A stretch of 53,170 nucleotides of DNA from Colwellia sp. (lineage in GTDB: Bacteria; Pseudomonadota; Gammaproteobacteria; Enterobacterales; Alteromonadaceae). Numbering within the stretch: position 1 is the stretch's first letter; every line of letters begins with the position of its first letter. The notes under the pieces were generated by a model. It was not told the DNA's origin. It made no database searches and saw only the letters and a program-made list of their open reading frames with translations. Of this stretch, positions 18,994 through 27,875 are shown piece after piece. The translations under genes and the position numbers were made by a program. The stretch covers positions 1 through 53,170 of the forward strand of contig JALJPB010000024.1 of assembly GCA_022969175.1 (NCBI GenBank), read 5' to 3'.

Positions 18994-19449
18994 ATGTTGG
19001 GATTAGTTATAATTATTATTGCAATATTATCTCTTATTATAAGTATTGCACTGGGCATCTTTTTCAAACAGTCGCTATCATCACTTAAAAGTAAAATGAC
19101 TATTTTAGAAAGTCAGCAGCAGGTGAGTGAACTATTAATTGATGAAATGAAACTCACCATTAAAAGCCATAATGAAATTATAACCAATAATGCTCAAAAC
19201 ACCGAAAATGAACAAGTTATCAATCAGCTGGAATATAGAATCAAATCGTTACAAAATGACTTTATTGACCTTTCGCAGCAAGTTAAGCAGTTTTTAGACC
19301 ATCAACCAGAAGATAAGTTATACACCCGAGCCTTTAAATTAGCAGCTAAAGGTGCGGATGTTGAAGAAATTATCACTGAATGTGAGCTGCCAAGAGCTGA
19401 AGCTGAAATGTTGCTCTCAGTTTATAAAACTAATCAAAGTAATTTCTAG
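18994..19449 (+). CDS. DUF2802 family protein, coiled coil with N-terminal membrane helix
   Basis: A 151-residue protein with one N-terminal membrane helix (residues 2-26, rich in Ile/Leu), a central coiled coil (about residues 28-105, with heptad-like Leu/Ile and many Gln) and a small C-terminal domain where EEIITECELPRAEAEMLLSVY looks like a helix-turn-helix-like segment. Genes of this kind follow cheW in Vibrio and Shewanella, so a link to motility or the polar array is likely, but the molecular function is unknown. It follows the cheW terminator, so it may be expressed by readthrough or from its own promoter. GAGG precedes the ATG. Confidence 0.85.
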   Translation: MLGLVIIIIAILSLIISIALGIFFKQSLSSLKSKMTILESQQQVSELLIDEMKLTIKSHNEIITNNAQNTENEQVINQLEYRIKSLQNDFIDLSQQVKQFLDHQPEDKLYTRAFKLAAKGADVEEIITECELPRAEAEMLLSVYKTNQSNF

Positions 19450-19547
19450 TAACTATTGAATATAGTTAACTGTGGTAAATCCTTAAAGTCATGATAGAAT
19501 CTTGCAGTCTTATTTTGATTGTTAAAGCTTTAGGCAAGGAAAAATTA

Positions 19548-20327
19548 GTGAAGTTCTCCGTTCTCCCTCCGTTATCTCGTCATAACCCTATATTAATAAT
19601 TTTAGCAACTCTCATTTTTTCGGGGTGTTCATCAACGCCTTCAAGTGATGGTAGCGATAATAGAGATCCAATAGAGCCTATTAATAGGGCGTTCTGGACT
19701 TTTACTTGGGATTATACTGATAAGTATATCTCTAAACCGGCTTCACTTGCATATACCACCTACACACCCGTATTTTTGCGTTCCGGATTATATAATATGG
19801 CGCTGAACTTAAATGAGCCATCAAGCATTATCAACAATTTACTGCAAGCAAAGTTCACAAATGCAGCGAAAAGCACTGGTCGTTTTGTGCTCAACTCTAC
19901 GATTGGATTATTCGGCTTTTTTGATCCAGCGAGTGATTTTGGCTGGACTGGCGATCAAGAAGAGTTTGGTGAAGTGCTTGGAACTTATGGCGTTGGAGAT
20001 GGAGCATACATCGTTGTACCTGGTATAGGACCGAGCTCTGTACGTGAAGAAGTTGGTGATTATATTGATAAATATTATTGGCCACTTGCTGTTATTGATT
20101 TTTGGCCAAATCTTGCTCGTTGGACGGTAATTGGTTTAGAGCAAAGAGCTGCACTTGCCGATCAAGAACCCTTGATTCGTGAGTCTCTTGATGATTATGA
20201 GTTTGTCAAAAATGCTTACTTTCAAAATATGAATTATAAACTTTATGATGGTCATCCTCCTATAGTCATTGACGAAGAAGCAGAGGCGGAGCTTGATGCA
20301 TTCATGGATGAATTTGATGATGAATAA
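19548..20327 (+). CDS. mlaA: MlaA (VacJ) outer-membrane lipoprotein
   Basis: MlaA removes misplaced phospholipids from the outer leaflet of the outer membrane and passes them to the Mla pathway. The frame is open from an ATG at 19491, but a GTG at 19548 lies seven bases after AAGGA and gives a proper lipoprotein signal (KFSVLPPL...LATLIFSGC) with the lipobox Cys near residue 28. Family motifs follow: DPIEPINRAFWTFTWDYTD, RFVLNSTIGLFGFFDPAS, GVGDGAYIVVPGIGPSSVR. The C-terminus is acidic. The other mla genes are not in the window. Stand-alone housekeeping gene. Confidence 0.94.
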   Translation: MKFSVLPPLSRHNPILIILATLIFSGCSSTPSSDGSDNRDPIEPINRAFWTFTWDYTDKYISKPASLAYTTYTPVFLRSGLYNMALNLNEPSSIINNLLQAKFTNAAKSTGRFVLNSTIGLFGFFDPASDFGWTGDQEEFGEVLGTYGVGDGAYIVVPGIGPSSVREEVGDYIDKYYWPLAVIDFWPNLARWTVIGLEQRAALADQEPLIRESLDDYEFVKNAYFQNMNYKLYDGHPPIVIDEEAEAELDAFMDEFDDE

Positions 20328-20429
20328 GAAAATATGTCAAGGATTTAAGCAGAAAAACACAATAAACGAGTACCGTCTTGGTTCGCAATTTGTTAGAATT
20401 GCGCAAAATTTTATCGTTGGGATAATTAG

Positions 20430-20894
20430 ATGAATGTAATAGAAGCAAATTTTGATGCAAAAGGTAGAAAAATAGCGATAGTTGTATCACGTTTTAATAG
20501 TTTTATTGTTGAAAGTTTATTAGAAGGTGCGGTTGATGCATTAAAGCGCCATGGCAATGTTTCTGATGATGATATTACAATTGTTCGTGTACCTGGTGCT
20601 TATGAATTACCCGTTGCGGCAAAGCGTTTAGCACAAAAAGATGAATTTGACGCTATAATAGCTATCGGTGCGGTCATTCGAGGTGGTACACCTCATTTTG
20701 ATTTTGTCGCTGGTGAATGCAACAAAGGGTTAGCTCAGGTTGCTATGGAATTTACTATTCCCGTTGCTTTTGGAGTTATTACTACGGATACTATTGAACA
20801 AGCCATTGACCGTGCAGGTACAAAAGCAGGTAACAAAGGCGCTGAAGCAGCCTTAAGTGCTTTAGAAATGGTTAATGTATTAGCTAAGCTATAA
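20430..20894 (+). CDS. ribH: 6,7-dimethyl-8-ribityllumazine synthase
   Basis: The enzyme joins 3,4-dihydroxybutanone 4-phosphate with 5-amino-6-ribitylaminouracil, the penultimate step of riboflavin synthesis. Motifs are intact: [28 protein letters not shown], and [18 protein letters not shown], which holds the catalytic His. Length 154 is normal. It is next to nusB, the common pair, but ribD, ribE and ribBA are not upstream; mlaA is. A short hairpin (20384-20403) lies in the leader; no FMN riboswitch was seen. Confidence 0.97.
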   Translation: MNVIEANFDAKGRKIAIVVSRFNSFIVESLLEGAVDALKRHGNVSDDDITIVRVPGAYELPVAAKRLAQKDEFDAIIAIGAVIRGGTPHFDFVAGECNKGLAQVAMEFTIPVAFGVITTDTIEQAIDRAGTKAGNKGAEAALSALEMVNVLAKL

Positions 20895-20913
20895 TTATAT
20901 TTGAGAAAGAATT

Positions 20914-21330
20914 GTGAAACCATCACCTAGAAGAAAAGCCAGAGAGTTAGCTGTACAAGCCATTTATTCTTGGCAGTTAAGTCAAAATTCAGTCAGCGAT
21001 ATTGAAACTAACTTTTTGACGGATAATAGTGCTCGTCGATTTGATATTGCCTATTTTCAGCAACTACTACACGGTGTAACATCGAGTGTAAGTAGTATTG
21101 ATAGCGCTATCTCACCACATGTTGATAGACCTTTAAAAGACGTTGATCATGTAGAGAAAGCCATACTACGGGTGGCTATTTATGAGTTAAACGACTGTCT
21201 AGATGTCCCTTATAAAGTAGTCATTAATGAAGCTATAGAGCTAGCAAAATCATTTGCTGCAGATGATAGCCATAAATTCGTTAATGGCGTCTTAGATAAA
21301 GCCGTAAAACTAATACGCCCTCAAGAATAA
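20914..21330 (+). CDS. nusB: Transcription antitermination factor NusB
   Basis: NusB binds boxA RNA with NusE (S10) and supports antitermination of rRNA operons. The start is a GTG after GAGAAAGA. The 138-residue helical protein shows the family start [21 protein letters not shown] and the C-terminal [16 protein letters not shown] with KFVNGVLDK. It is 19 bases after ribH and 65 bases before thiL. Confidence 0.97.
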   Translation: MKPSPRRKARELAVQAIYSWQLSQNSVSDIETNFLTDNSARRFDIAYFQQLLHGVTSSVSSIDSAISPHVDRPLKDVDHVEKAILRVAIYELNDCLDVPYKVVINEAIELAKSFAADDSHKFVNGVLDKAVKLIRPQE

Positions 21331-21395
21331 TTGTAGTTGTTTTTTCTTGCGAAAAGTTACCTGATAGCTATATAAAAATTACGTGAATTAATTCT

Positions 21396-22355
21396 ATGAA
21401 AGAGTTTAATCTCATCAAACGATTTTTTACTGAACAAGTAACCAATCGTAAAGATGTTGTTTTGGGTATTGGTGATGATTGTGCTTTAATTTCACCTCCT
21501 GAACGTCAACATATTGCAATTACTACTGATACATTGGTCAGTGGTGTGCATTTCCCTGTAAATACATCTCCTAGAGCCATTGGTCATAAATCTATTGCGG
21601 TAAACCTATCTGATTTAGCTGCAATGGGCGCTGAACCTGCTTGGGTTTCGTTAGCATTAACATTGCCAGAATTTAATGAACAATGGTTGACAGAGTTTTG
21701 TGCCGGCTTGTTCGAGCTTTGTGAATATTATAATATTCAACTTATTGGTGGTGATACAACCCAAGGTCCGTTAAGCATAACTGTTACCGCACAAGGTTTA
21801 GTTCCTATTGATACTCCATTACGTCGTTCTGGAGCAAAAGCCGGAGATTGGGTTTATGTTACCGGTGAGCTTGGTGATGCAGCACTTGCACTAAAACACT
21901 TGCAAGATGAGGTTGTCATTGAAAGTAGCTTTGTAGAACCAATATTAACGAAACTAGACTTCCCTAAGCCAAGGGTACTTGCAGGGCAAATTTTACGTGA
22001 ATATGCCTCATCAGCGATAGATCTATCAGATGGTTTGATCTCGGATCTTGGCCATATTTGTCATTCGTCAGGAGTTGGAGCGAATATTGTTTTAGATGCT
22101 CTGCCGCTATCAAATATTCTTGTTGATACTCTTGGCCTCGAGCAAGCTATTGAGCTAGCGTTGGCAGGCGGGGATGATTATGAATTATTATTTACTGTTT
22201 CTGAAGATAATAAAGTTGGTATGGAAACTGTTTTAGCTAATGCAGGAATACCGCTAACTTGTATTGGTCAAATGAATACCTCTGAAAAAATAACAACGAC
22301 AATGGATAACAAAGCCATTTCGATTAATGTTAAAGGCTTTGAGCACTTTTCATAA
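21396..22355 (+). CDS. thiL: Thiamine-monophosphate kinase
   Basis: ThiL phosphorylates thiamine monophosphate to the active cofactor thiamine diphosphate. It belongs to the PurM/SelD-type ATP-binding fold: GIGDDCALI, TTDTLVSGVHF, NLSDLAAMGAEP, IGGDTTQGP and the C-terminal GGDDYELLF are all present. The protein is 319 residues, normal. It sits between nusB and pgpA as in many gammaproteobacteria. Confidence 0.97.
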   Translation: MKEFNLIKRFFTEQVTNRKDVVLGIGDDCALISPPERQHIAITTDTLVSGVHFPVNTSPRAIGHKSIAVNLSDLAAMGAEPAWVSLALTLPEFNEQWLTEFCAGLFELCEYYNIQLIGGDTTQGPLSITVTAQGLVPIDTPLRRSGAKAGDWVYVTGELGDAALALKHLQDEVVIESSFVEPILTKLDFPKPRVLAGQILREYASSAIDLSDGLISDLGHICHSSGVGANIVLDALPLSNILVDTLGLEQAIELALAGGDDYELLFTVSEDNKVGMETVLANAGIPLTCIGQMNTSEKITTTMDNKAISINVKGFEHFS

Positions 22356-22359
22356 AATT

Positions 22360-22833
22360 ATGATAAAAAAAAATTCGACAGAAAATTTTACTCTCTCCGA
22401 TCCTATTCAGTTTTTAGCTTTAGGTTTTGGCAGTGGTTTAGCCCCTAGAGCCCCCGGAACTTTTGGTACACTTGCTGCTATACCAATTTATCTATTAATG
22501 TTGCCACTCTCATCACTTAGCTTTGCGATGGTTGTTATTGTGATGAGTATTGCTGGTATTTATATATGCCAAAAAGCAGCTGATGCAGCGGGTGTTCATG
22601 ATCATGGTGCTATAGTTTGGGATGAAATTGTCGGTTTCTTAATTACCATGTTTATGGTGCCGTTTAGCTGGTTAACCGTGGTAGTTGGTTTTGCTTTATT
22701 TCGTTTTTTTGATATCTTTAAACCTTGGCCAATATCTTTTATTGATAAAAAGGTTCATGGCGGTTTAGGTATTATGCTAGATGATATATTGGCAGGCTTA
22801 ATTGCATTGGCTTGTATGCATCTTATCTTTTAG
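22360..22833 (+). CDS. pgpA: Phosphatidylglycerophosphatase A
   Basis: PgpA removes the phosphate from phosphatidylglycerophosphate to make phosphatidylglycerol in the inner membrane. It has about three membrane segments and the motifs LALGFGSGLAPRAPGTFGTLAA, HDHGAIVWDEIVGF, FRFFDIFKPWPIS and GLGIMLDDILAGL. The frame is open from an ATG at 22327 inside thiL; the ATG at 22360, four bases after the thiL stop, gives 157 residues and is preferred because the extra eleven residues are not family-like. Last gene of this + operon; it converges on serA. Confidence 0.94.
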   Translation: MIKKNSTENFTLSDPIQFLALGFGSGLAPRAPGTFGTLAAIPIYLLMLPLSSLSFAMVVIVMSIAGIYICQKAADAAGVHDHGAIVWDEIVGFLITMFMVPFSWLTVVVGFALFRFFDIFKPWPISFIDKKVHGGLGIMLDDILAGLIALACMHLIF

Positions 22834-22910
22834 AGTTTAAGCTTATAGATAGTATTAAGAGCTTAGACATACGTCCTTGGTTCTAAACTCGATAACTAAT
22901 GTGAACTCGG

Positions 22911-22962
22911 GATAAGTTCATTATAGTCATCCCCGAGATAAGTTCATAATAGTCATCCCCGA
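22911..22962. repeat. Tandem 26-bp direct repeat
   Basis: Two adjacent copies (22911-22936 and 22937-22962) differ at one base. Each ends in GTCATCCCCGA, the terminal motif of the two-hairpin element that follows. The second copy runs into that element, so the tandem probably arose by local duplication of its edge. Confidence 0.85.
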
Positions 22963-23029
22963 GGTGTTTTTGTCGGGGATCTCGCGCTGAAATAGCATGG
23001 ATTCCGGCCTAAAATATTACCGGAATGAC
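22952..23029. repeat. REP/MITE-like two-hairpin element
   Basis: A 78-bp unit with related ends: GTCATCCCCG at the left and CCGGAATGAC (reverse complement GTCATTCCGG) at the right. It folds into two hairpins: CCCCGA/TCGGGG (22957-22978) and ATTCCGG/CCGGAAT (23001-23026). The GTCATTCC...GGAATCCA style is typical of dispersed intergenic repeats in many proteobacteria. It lies between the converging genes pgpA and serA and could act as a terminator or mRNA 3' stabiliser for both. Confidence 0.72.
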
Positions 23030-23078
23030 GACTCATATAATAAATACCTTAACCCGAGATGGGATTAACTAATTAGGG

Positions 23079-24308
23079 TTAATGTAATATTCTCGCTCTA
23101 ATTGTTCCTTCAATCAGTTTCAATTCTCTTAAAGCTGTTTTACTGTTCTGCGTTTCTATATCTATAACCACATAACCAACTTTGTCATCGGTTTGCAAGT
23201 ACTGAGCAGCGATATTGATATCATGCTGTGCAAAGGCTTGGTTGATTTTAGTTAATACACCTGGTTGGTTATGGTGAATATGTAATAAACGGCTTGTCCC
23301 GGTATGTTCCGGTAAAGAAACAACAGGGAAGTTTACTGCAGATAATGTTGAACCATTATCTGAATATTTAGCTAACTTGCTAGCAACTTCTAACCCTATA
23401 TTTTCTTGTGCTTCTTTAGTACTACCACCAATATGTGGTGTAAGAATTACATTATCAAACTCGCGGAGCGGAGAAACAAATTCTTCGTCATTGCCTTTAG
23501 GCTCTACCGGGAATACATCGATCGCAGCACCACCAACTTTCTTATCACGAAGGGCTTGAGATAAAGCATCAATGTCAACAACAGTTCCTCGGGAAGCGTT
23601 TATGAAAATCACATTATTTTTCATTGCATTAAACTGGGCTGTACTGATCATGTTTTGTGTTTGCGGTGTTTCGGGAACATGTAAACTAACAACATCGGCT
23701 TCAGCAAGTAATGCGGTTAAAGAGCTTGCTTGACTTGCATTACCCAGTGGCAGCTTTGTTTCTATATCATAAAAGCGAACCCGCATACCGATAGTTTCGG
23801 CTAATATGCCTAACTGCATGCCAATATGGCCATAACCGATAATACCTAAAACCTTCCCTCTTGCTTCAACAGAGCCCACAGCCGATTTGTTCCATTGGCC
23901 ACGGTGCGCCATAGCATTCTTTTCTGGGATCCCGCGTAATAGTAGTAACGTTTCGCCTAAAACTAGTTCAGCAACAGAGCGAGTATTTGAAAATGGAGCA
24001 TTAAATACTGGTATACCTAGTATTTGAGCAGCCTTAGTATCTACTTGGTTTGTACCAATACAGAAACAACCAATAGCCACGAGCTTTTTAGCGTGACTTA
24101 ATACGTTTTCATTTAATTGTGTGCGTGAACGAATACCAACAAAGTGAACCGAGGCAATTTTTTTGATCAACTCATCTTCACTTAATGAGGTCTTAAGTGA
24201 TTCAATGTTGTTATAACCTTTGGCGTTTAGTTCTGCGAGGGCGCTAGGATGAACGCCTTCAAGGAGTAAAATTTTAATTTTGTCTTTTGCTAAAGAATTG
24301 CTGCTCAT
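23079..24308 (-). CDS. serA: D-3-phosphoglycerate dehydrogenase
   Basis: SerA oxidises 3-phosphoglycerate in the first step of serine synthesis. At 409 residues it is the short E. coli-type form: substrate-binding halves, a Rossmann domain with GIIGYGHIG, active-site Arg in INASRGTVVD, Glu in VFPVEP and His in TPHIGGST, then a C-terminal ACT domain (LHIHHNQPGVLTKINQAFA) that normally senses serine. It is the last gene of the minus run fau-rpiA-serA, with a 206-base gap before it that could hold its own promoter. Confidence 0.97.
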   Translation of the reverse strand: MSSNSLAKDKIKILLLEGVHPSALAELNAKGYNNIESLKTSLSEDELIKKIASVHFVGIRSRTQLNENVLSHAKKLVAIGCFCIGTNQVDTKAAQILGIPVFNAPFSNTRSVAELVLGETLLLLRGIPEKNAMAHRGQWNKSAVGSVEARGKVLGIIGYGHIGMQLGILAETIGMRVRFYDIETKLPLGNASQASSLTALLAEADVVSLHVPETPQTQNMISTAQFNAMKNNVIFINASRGTVVDIDALSQALRDKKVGGAAIDVFPVEPKGNDEEFVSPLREFDNVILTPHIGGSTKEAQENIGLEVASKLAKYSDNGSTLSAVNFPVVSLPEHTGTSRLLHIHHNQPGVLTKINQAFAQHDINIAAQYLQTDDKVGYVVIDIETQNSKTALRELKLIEGTIRARILH

Positions 24309-24514
24309 GATGTCACTTGTTTCTCTGTTAGTTATAAATTAAGAATGATTATATCAACTAGCCAATTATTAGAATGGTTTTAGATGGCTAGATATCTAAA
24401 CTAACATATAGTGCTTAAACTCTAAAGTACTAATTCACTCAAATTTGATGATTAATTTATCTTCAAAAGGCGAGTGAAAATCAATTTGTTTTTATTTGTT
24501 CACAGGTTTAATGT

Positions 24515-25171
24515 TTAAATAACTACAGATACACCATCTTCACTGCCAAGTACCAATATATCGGCGCCGCGATGGGCGAATAAACCATTGGTCACAACAC
24601 CAACAATTGCATTTATTTGAGCTTCTAAAGCCTTTGGATCAAGTATCTCTAAGTTATACACATCGAGAATAACATTACTATTGTCGGTAACTACTCCTTG
24701 GCGATAAACGGGGTCTCCACCTAGGTTAACCAATTCTCTAGCGACATAGCTTCTTGCCATCGGGATAACTTCAACAGGTAACGGAAAGCTACCTAATACA
24801 GCAACTTGCTTGCTCGTATCAGCAATACAAATGAATTTTTTTGCAACAGCCGCAACAATTTTTTCACGAGTTAACGCTGCGCCTCCCCCCTTTATCATCG
24901 CTTTGTGTTTAGTTATTTCATCGGCGCCATCAACATAAACATCTAATACATCGACACTATTTAAATCGAAAACTTCAATACCATGAGCCTTTAAACGTTT
25001 ACTTGATTCATCAGAACTAGATACCGCACCAATGATCTTATTTTTAATTGTTGCTAAAGCGTCGATAAAGTAATTAACAGTTGAGCCTGTACCAACACCA
25101 ACAATTGTATCGTTTTCAACAAATTCAAGGGCTTTTATTGCTGCTGCTTTTTTCATTTCGTTTTGTGTCAT
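24515..25171 (-). CDS. rpiA: Ribose-5-phosphate isomerase A
   Basis: RpiA interconverts ribose 5-phosphate and ribulose 5-phosphate in the pentose phosphate pathway. The 218-residue protein carries [13 protein letters not shown] near residue 28, [16 protein letters not shown] and [14 protein letters not shown], which supplies catalytic Asp, Lys and Glu residues. Length equals the family norm. It lies upstream of serA on the same strand, an arrangement also found in E. coli. Confidence 0.97.
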   Translation of the reverse strand: MTQNEMKKAAAIKALEFVENDTIVGVGTGSTVNYFIDALATIKNKIIGAVSSSDESSKRLKAHGIEVFDLNSVDVLDVYVDGADEITKHKAMIKGGGAALTREKIVAAVAKKFICIADTSKQVAVLGSFPLPVEVIPMARSYVARELVNLGGDPVYRQGVVTDNSNVILDVYNLEILDPKALEAQINAIVGVVTNGLFAHRGADILVLGSEDGVSVVI

Positions 25172-25242
25172 GTTATTCCCAAACTTTAGATGCCGTATGT
25201 TGGCGACATTATAACAGTGAAAGACTTTAGCGGTGAATTAGA

Positions 25243-25833
25243 TTAATAGTTTTTAGTTGGGGTAATAATTTCAGGTAAAGGAATATCCCAATGCTCACTT
25301 GGAATAATATCTACACGCTGACAATTATGTGCAATTCCAATAGGGTAGGGAGGGATTTGGTGATTTGTTTTGAAGTTTTTGTACCATGCTTCTAAAGTAC
25401 GATCATAGAAACCGCCGCCCATACCAAGACGAGATCCTGTTTCATCAAAGGCTACTAACGGAGTACATAATACATCTATATTGTCGATAGTCCTTATAGA
25501 TCTAACATCGAGTTTAGGCTCTAAAATACCATATCGATTGATGACCATTATTGAGTTTTTCGTATAGTTAAGAAATAACAAATGGCCTTTACTAAATGGG
25601 TGGATTACTGGTAAATAAACCTTTTTTCCTTGTTGCCAACACCAAGTAATAAAATCACAAGGGTCAAGCTCACCATCATTTGCCAGATAGACGGCTATGT
25701 GATTAGCCGGTTTTATTTTTTTATGTGCAGCTAACCGGTGTTTTAATTGCTTTGCCGCTGTAAGCTGCTCAAGCGTTGTTAAGTTATTTCGTCGTTTACG
25801 TATCTCTTTTCTTAAATGCTTTCTTAAAGGCAT
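25243..25833 (-). CDS. fau: 5-formyltetrahydrofolate cyclo-ligase
   Basis: The enzyme (YgfA, also named FthC) converts 5-formyl-THF to 5,10-methenyl-THF with ATP. The basic N-terminus (RKHLRKEIRKRRNNL) and the C-terminal SRLGMGGGFYDRTLE loop are family markers. Length 196 is normal. In many gammaproteobacteria the 6S RNA gene ssrS is directly upstream; here only about 90 bases separate it from the transporter gene and they hold a terminator, so no ssrS is present at this place. Confidence 0.95.
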   Translation of the reverse strand: MPLRKHLRKEIRKRRNNLTTLEQLTAAKQLKHRLAAHKKIKPANHIAVYLANDGELDPCDFITWCWQQGKKVYLPVIHPFSKGHLLFLNYTKNSIMVINRYGILEPKLDVRSIRTIDNIDVLCTPLVAFDETGSRLGMGGGFYDRTLEAWYKNFKTNHQIPPYPIGIAHNCQRVDIIPSEHWDIPLPEIITPTKNY

Positions 25834-25871
25834 AGGTGACTCTGTATTACGGCTATATGTGAAATAGAAAC

Positions 25872-25903
25872 AAAAAAGCTGAAAGAGATTCTTTCAGCTT
25901 TTA
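25872..25903 (-). terminator. Rho-independent terminator of the peptide transporter gene
   Basis: A 12-bp inverted repeat with arms AAAAGCTGAAAG and CTTTCAGCTTTT around a five-base loop. Read on the minus strand it is followed by a run of T, placing it just after the transporter stop and before fau. The opposite strand is also T-rich, so it may work in both directions. Confidence 0.85.
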
Positions 25904-25925
25904 TTACTTTCTAACTCAAAGATAA

Positions 25926-27365
25926 TTAATTATGAGTTTCAGAGATACCTTCATGGGTACCTGTTACTGAAATTTCTTCTTCGAGTTTTTCTTCTAAATT
26001 CTGATGTACATCACCTTCAGCGCCATGCATCCACTCTAAAAGTTTACCTGCTGAGGCAAAAATGATGAGACCAGTAACTAACGCGGCACAGCCAACTGAC
26101 ATAAATATAGTGCTAGCATTGTCGACCATTTCTTGACCTTCACCAATAAAGCTACCAATGAAAGCGGCAAGTTTATTTGACAGTGCGGTAAAGAAGAACC
26201 AAATACCCATTAACAATGAAGTAAATTTAAGTGGCGCTAATTTAGTTACCATCGACAAACCAATAGGAGATAAACATAACTCACCCAAAGTATGGAACAG
26301 GTAAGCAAATACTAAAAACAGCATACTTACTTTAACGGTAACGTCACCGTCTTGAACCATAGTAGCCCAAAGCATGACAAAGAAACCTAAGGCTAAAAAT
26401 ACCATCGCTAAAGCAAATTTCTTAGGAGATGTTGGCTCGTTAGAGCCCATTTTAACCCAAACAGAAGCAACCACCGGCGCTAACATAATGATAAACATAG
26501 CGTTTAAAGATTGAAATGATGAAGCTGCAATTTCAAAGCCAAACAAAGTACGATCAGTAAAGTCAGAAGCATAAATAGTAAATAAAGCACCAGCTTGTTC
26601 AAAACCTGCCCAGAAAATAACAGAGAACATGCTCATGATTAAAATAACTTTCATTCGATCCATATCTTCAGGCGTTAATGGCGCATGTGCTTTTACTTCT
26701 CCTTTACTGCGTTTCGCTGAAGGTTGTACACCAATATCACCTAAGTATTTATTGGCTAAAGTAAGTTGTAGCGTTAAGCCAACTAACATACCGCAACCAG
26801 CAAGGATAAAACCGTAATGCCAGTTAACTGTTTCGCCCAGTACACCAACAGTAATAGGCGCTAAAAATGCACCTAAGTTAATGCCCATATAGAAAATAGT
26901 AAAGGCACTGTCACGACGATGATCACCTTCTTCATATAAATCACCAACTAAACTAGAAACATTGGCCTTGAATAAACCGTTACCAATAACAATTAACCCT
27001 AAGCCGATGAAGAAAACAGTTTCTTCCATACCGACAATCATTGATTTAGGAATACCTAAAGTAAAGTACCCCAAAGAAAAAATAATTCCGCCGTAAATAA
27101 TAGCTTTACGTTGACCAATAAAGTTATCAGCGAGCCAACCACCAATGACAGGTGTTAAATAAACCGCCATAGTAAAGGTACCATATAGGCTAAAAGCCTC
27201 GGCATTAGTCCAACCAAAACCTCCATTTTCAACTGTTGCTACCAAATACAGTACCAATAAGGCACGCATGCCATAATAACCAAAACGTTCCCACATCTCA
27301 GTTCCGAACAAGAGAAAGAGCCCTTTAGGGTGGCCAAAAAGCGTACCCGCATTAGGTTTATTCAT
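25926..27365 (-). CDS. POT family proton-dependent di-/tripeptide transporter
   Basis: A 479-residue MFS-fold transporter of the proton-coupled oligopeptide (POT/PTR2) family. The TM1 signature EMWERFGYYGMRALL contains the ExxER proton-coupling motif; the second family signature lies around FTIFYMGINLGAFLAP. About 14 hydrophobic segments are visible. The C-terminal tail is acidic and cytoplasmic. It resembles the Shewanella PepT type, so di- and tripeptide uptake is likely; exact substrates cannot be assigned. It is a single-gene unit with its own terminator, and its promoter region overlaps a MITE-like palindrome. Confidence 0.94.
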   Translation of the reverse strand: MNKPNAGTLFGHPKGLFLLFGTEMWERFGYYGMRALLVLYLVATVENGGFGWTNAEAFSLYGTFTMAVYLTPVIGGWLADNFIGQRKAIIYGGIIFSLGYFTLGIPKSMIVGMEETVFFIGLGLIVIGNGLFKANVSSLVGDLYEEGDHRRDSAFTIFYMGINLGAFLAPITVGVLGETVNWHYGFILAGCGMLVGLTLQLTLANKYLGDIGVQPSAKRSKGEVKAHAPLTPEDMDRMKVILIMSMFSVIFWAGFEQAGALFTIYASDFTDRTLFGFEIAASSFQSLNAMFIIMLAPVVASVWVKMGSNEPTSPKKFALAMVFLALGFFVMLWATMVQDGDVTVKVSMLFLVFAYLFHTLGELCLSPIGLSMVTKLAPLKFTSLLMGIWFFFTALSNKLAAFIGSFIGEGQEMVDNASTIFMSVGCAALVTGLIIFASAGKLLEWMHGAEGDVHQNLEEKLEEEISVTGTHEGISETHN

Positions 27366-27391
27366 ATTATTATCCTTTCAAAATTTTGCTT

Positions 27392-27551
27392 ATACTATTG
27401 GTATTAATTTAGTGACCAAAATTGAATGAGGATAAATTTTCAAGTTCAAGGTGCGTAATTGAGCAATAGCAGGCTATTGGGATAGAACGCAACGCAGAAT
27501 TTGTAGATTTAGACCATTCGAAGATGGGCAATTAATTAGTACAACTGGTAT
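27392..27551. repeat. MITE-like imperfect palindrome of about 160 bp
   Basis: The two ends are imperfect inverted repeats: ATACTATTGGTATTAATTT on the left against ATACCAGTTGTACTAATTA read from the right. The similarity continues inward (for example AATGAGGATAA on the left with a related AATGGTC segment from the right, and CAAGTTCAAGGTGCG with CAAATTCTGCGTTGCG), and the centre holds the hairpin CAATAG-CAGG-CTATTG. No ORF is inside. This has the form of a non-autonomous dispersed intergenic repeat. I recall similar elements in Colwellia-type genomes, but copy number cannot be tested here. Confidence 0.65.
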
Positions 27552-27875
27552 TTAAATATTATATACAGCCCGTGTTATACCTTTGCTGATGAATAAAGGC
27601 AAGTTTTCAAGGTTTGGTTGCTTGAAATGTGTACTGAAATGTTTCCTAGGGTAATACAGCCGAGCTAATTTTATTTTTAATTAAAATAATATAACTAAAA
27701 GATGAAACAATCAGTTGCGAGTTGTTTGACTATAAATATGCTGATAAACTTGCCGACATCATTGATAAGCTAGACTAGCTGTTTAAGTAGTTACATTAAC
27801 CATAAAGTAGATATAAACTATGGTTGATGGCCATCAGCTCACACTTTTTATTGCATACAGGAATTATTTGTACAA
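27552..27875. other. Intergenic leader of the polysaccharide locus
   Basis: About 320 bases without a gene before the SLBB export gene. It holds a 27-codon open stretch without a start (27695-27775, stop at 27776-27778; ends ELFDYKYADKLADIIDKLD) that looks protein-like and could be a gene remnant, a perfect inverted repeat AGCTAG-A-CTAGCT (27768-27780), and a 12-bp palindrome TGATGGCCATCA (27825-27836) about 40 bases before the start codon, which could be an operator. No clear ops/JUMPStart sequence was found here. Confidence 0.5.

Noticed and set aside
20378..20393. TGG-N8-TTGT upstream of ribH as a sigma-54 site
   Set aside because: The -12 element lacks the C, ribH is not a known RpoN target, and the bases belong to a small hairpin.
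20384..20403. Hairpin CGCAATT/AATTGCG as an FMN riboswitch or terminator
   Set aside because: Far too small for an FMN riboswitch and followed by only a weak T-run.
22911..23029. CRISPR-like array
   Set aside because: Only two directly adjacent copies without spacers.
25834..25925. 6S RNA gene upstream of the cyclo-ligase gene
   Set aside because: The gap is about 90 bases and mostly taken by a terminator hairpin, too short for 6S RNA.
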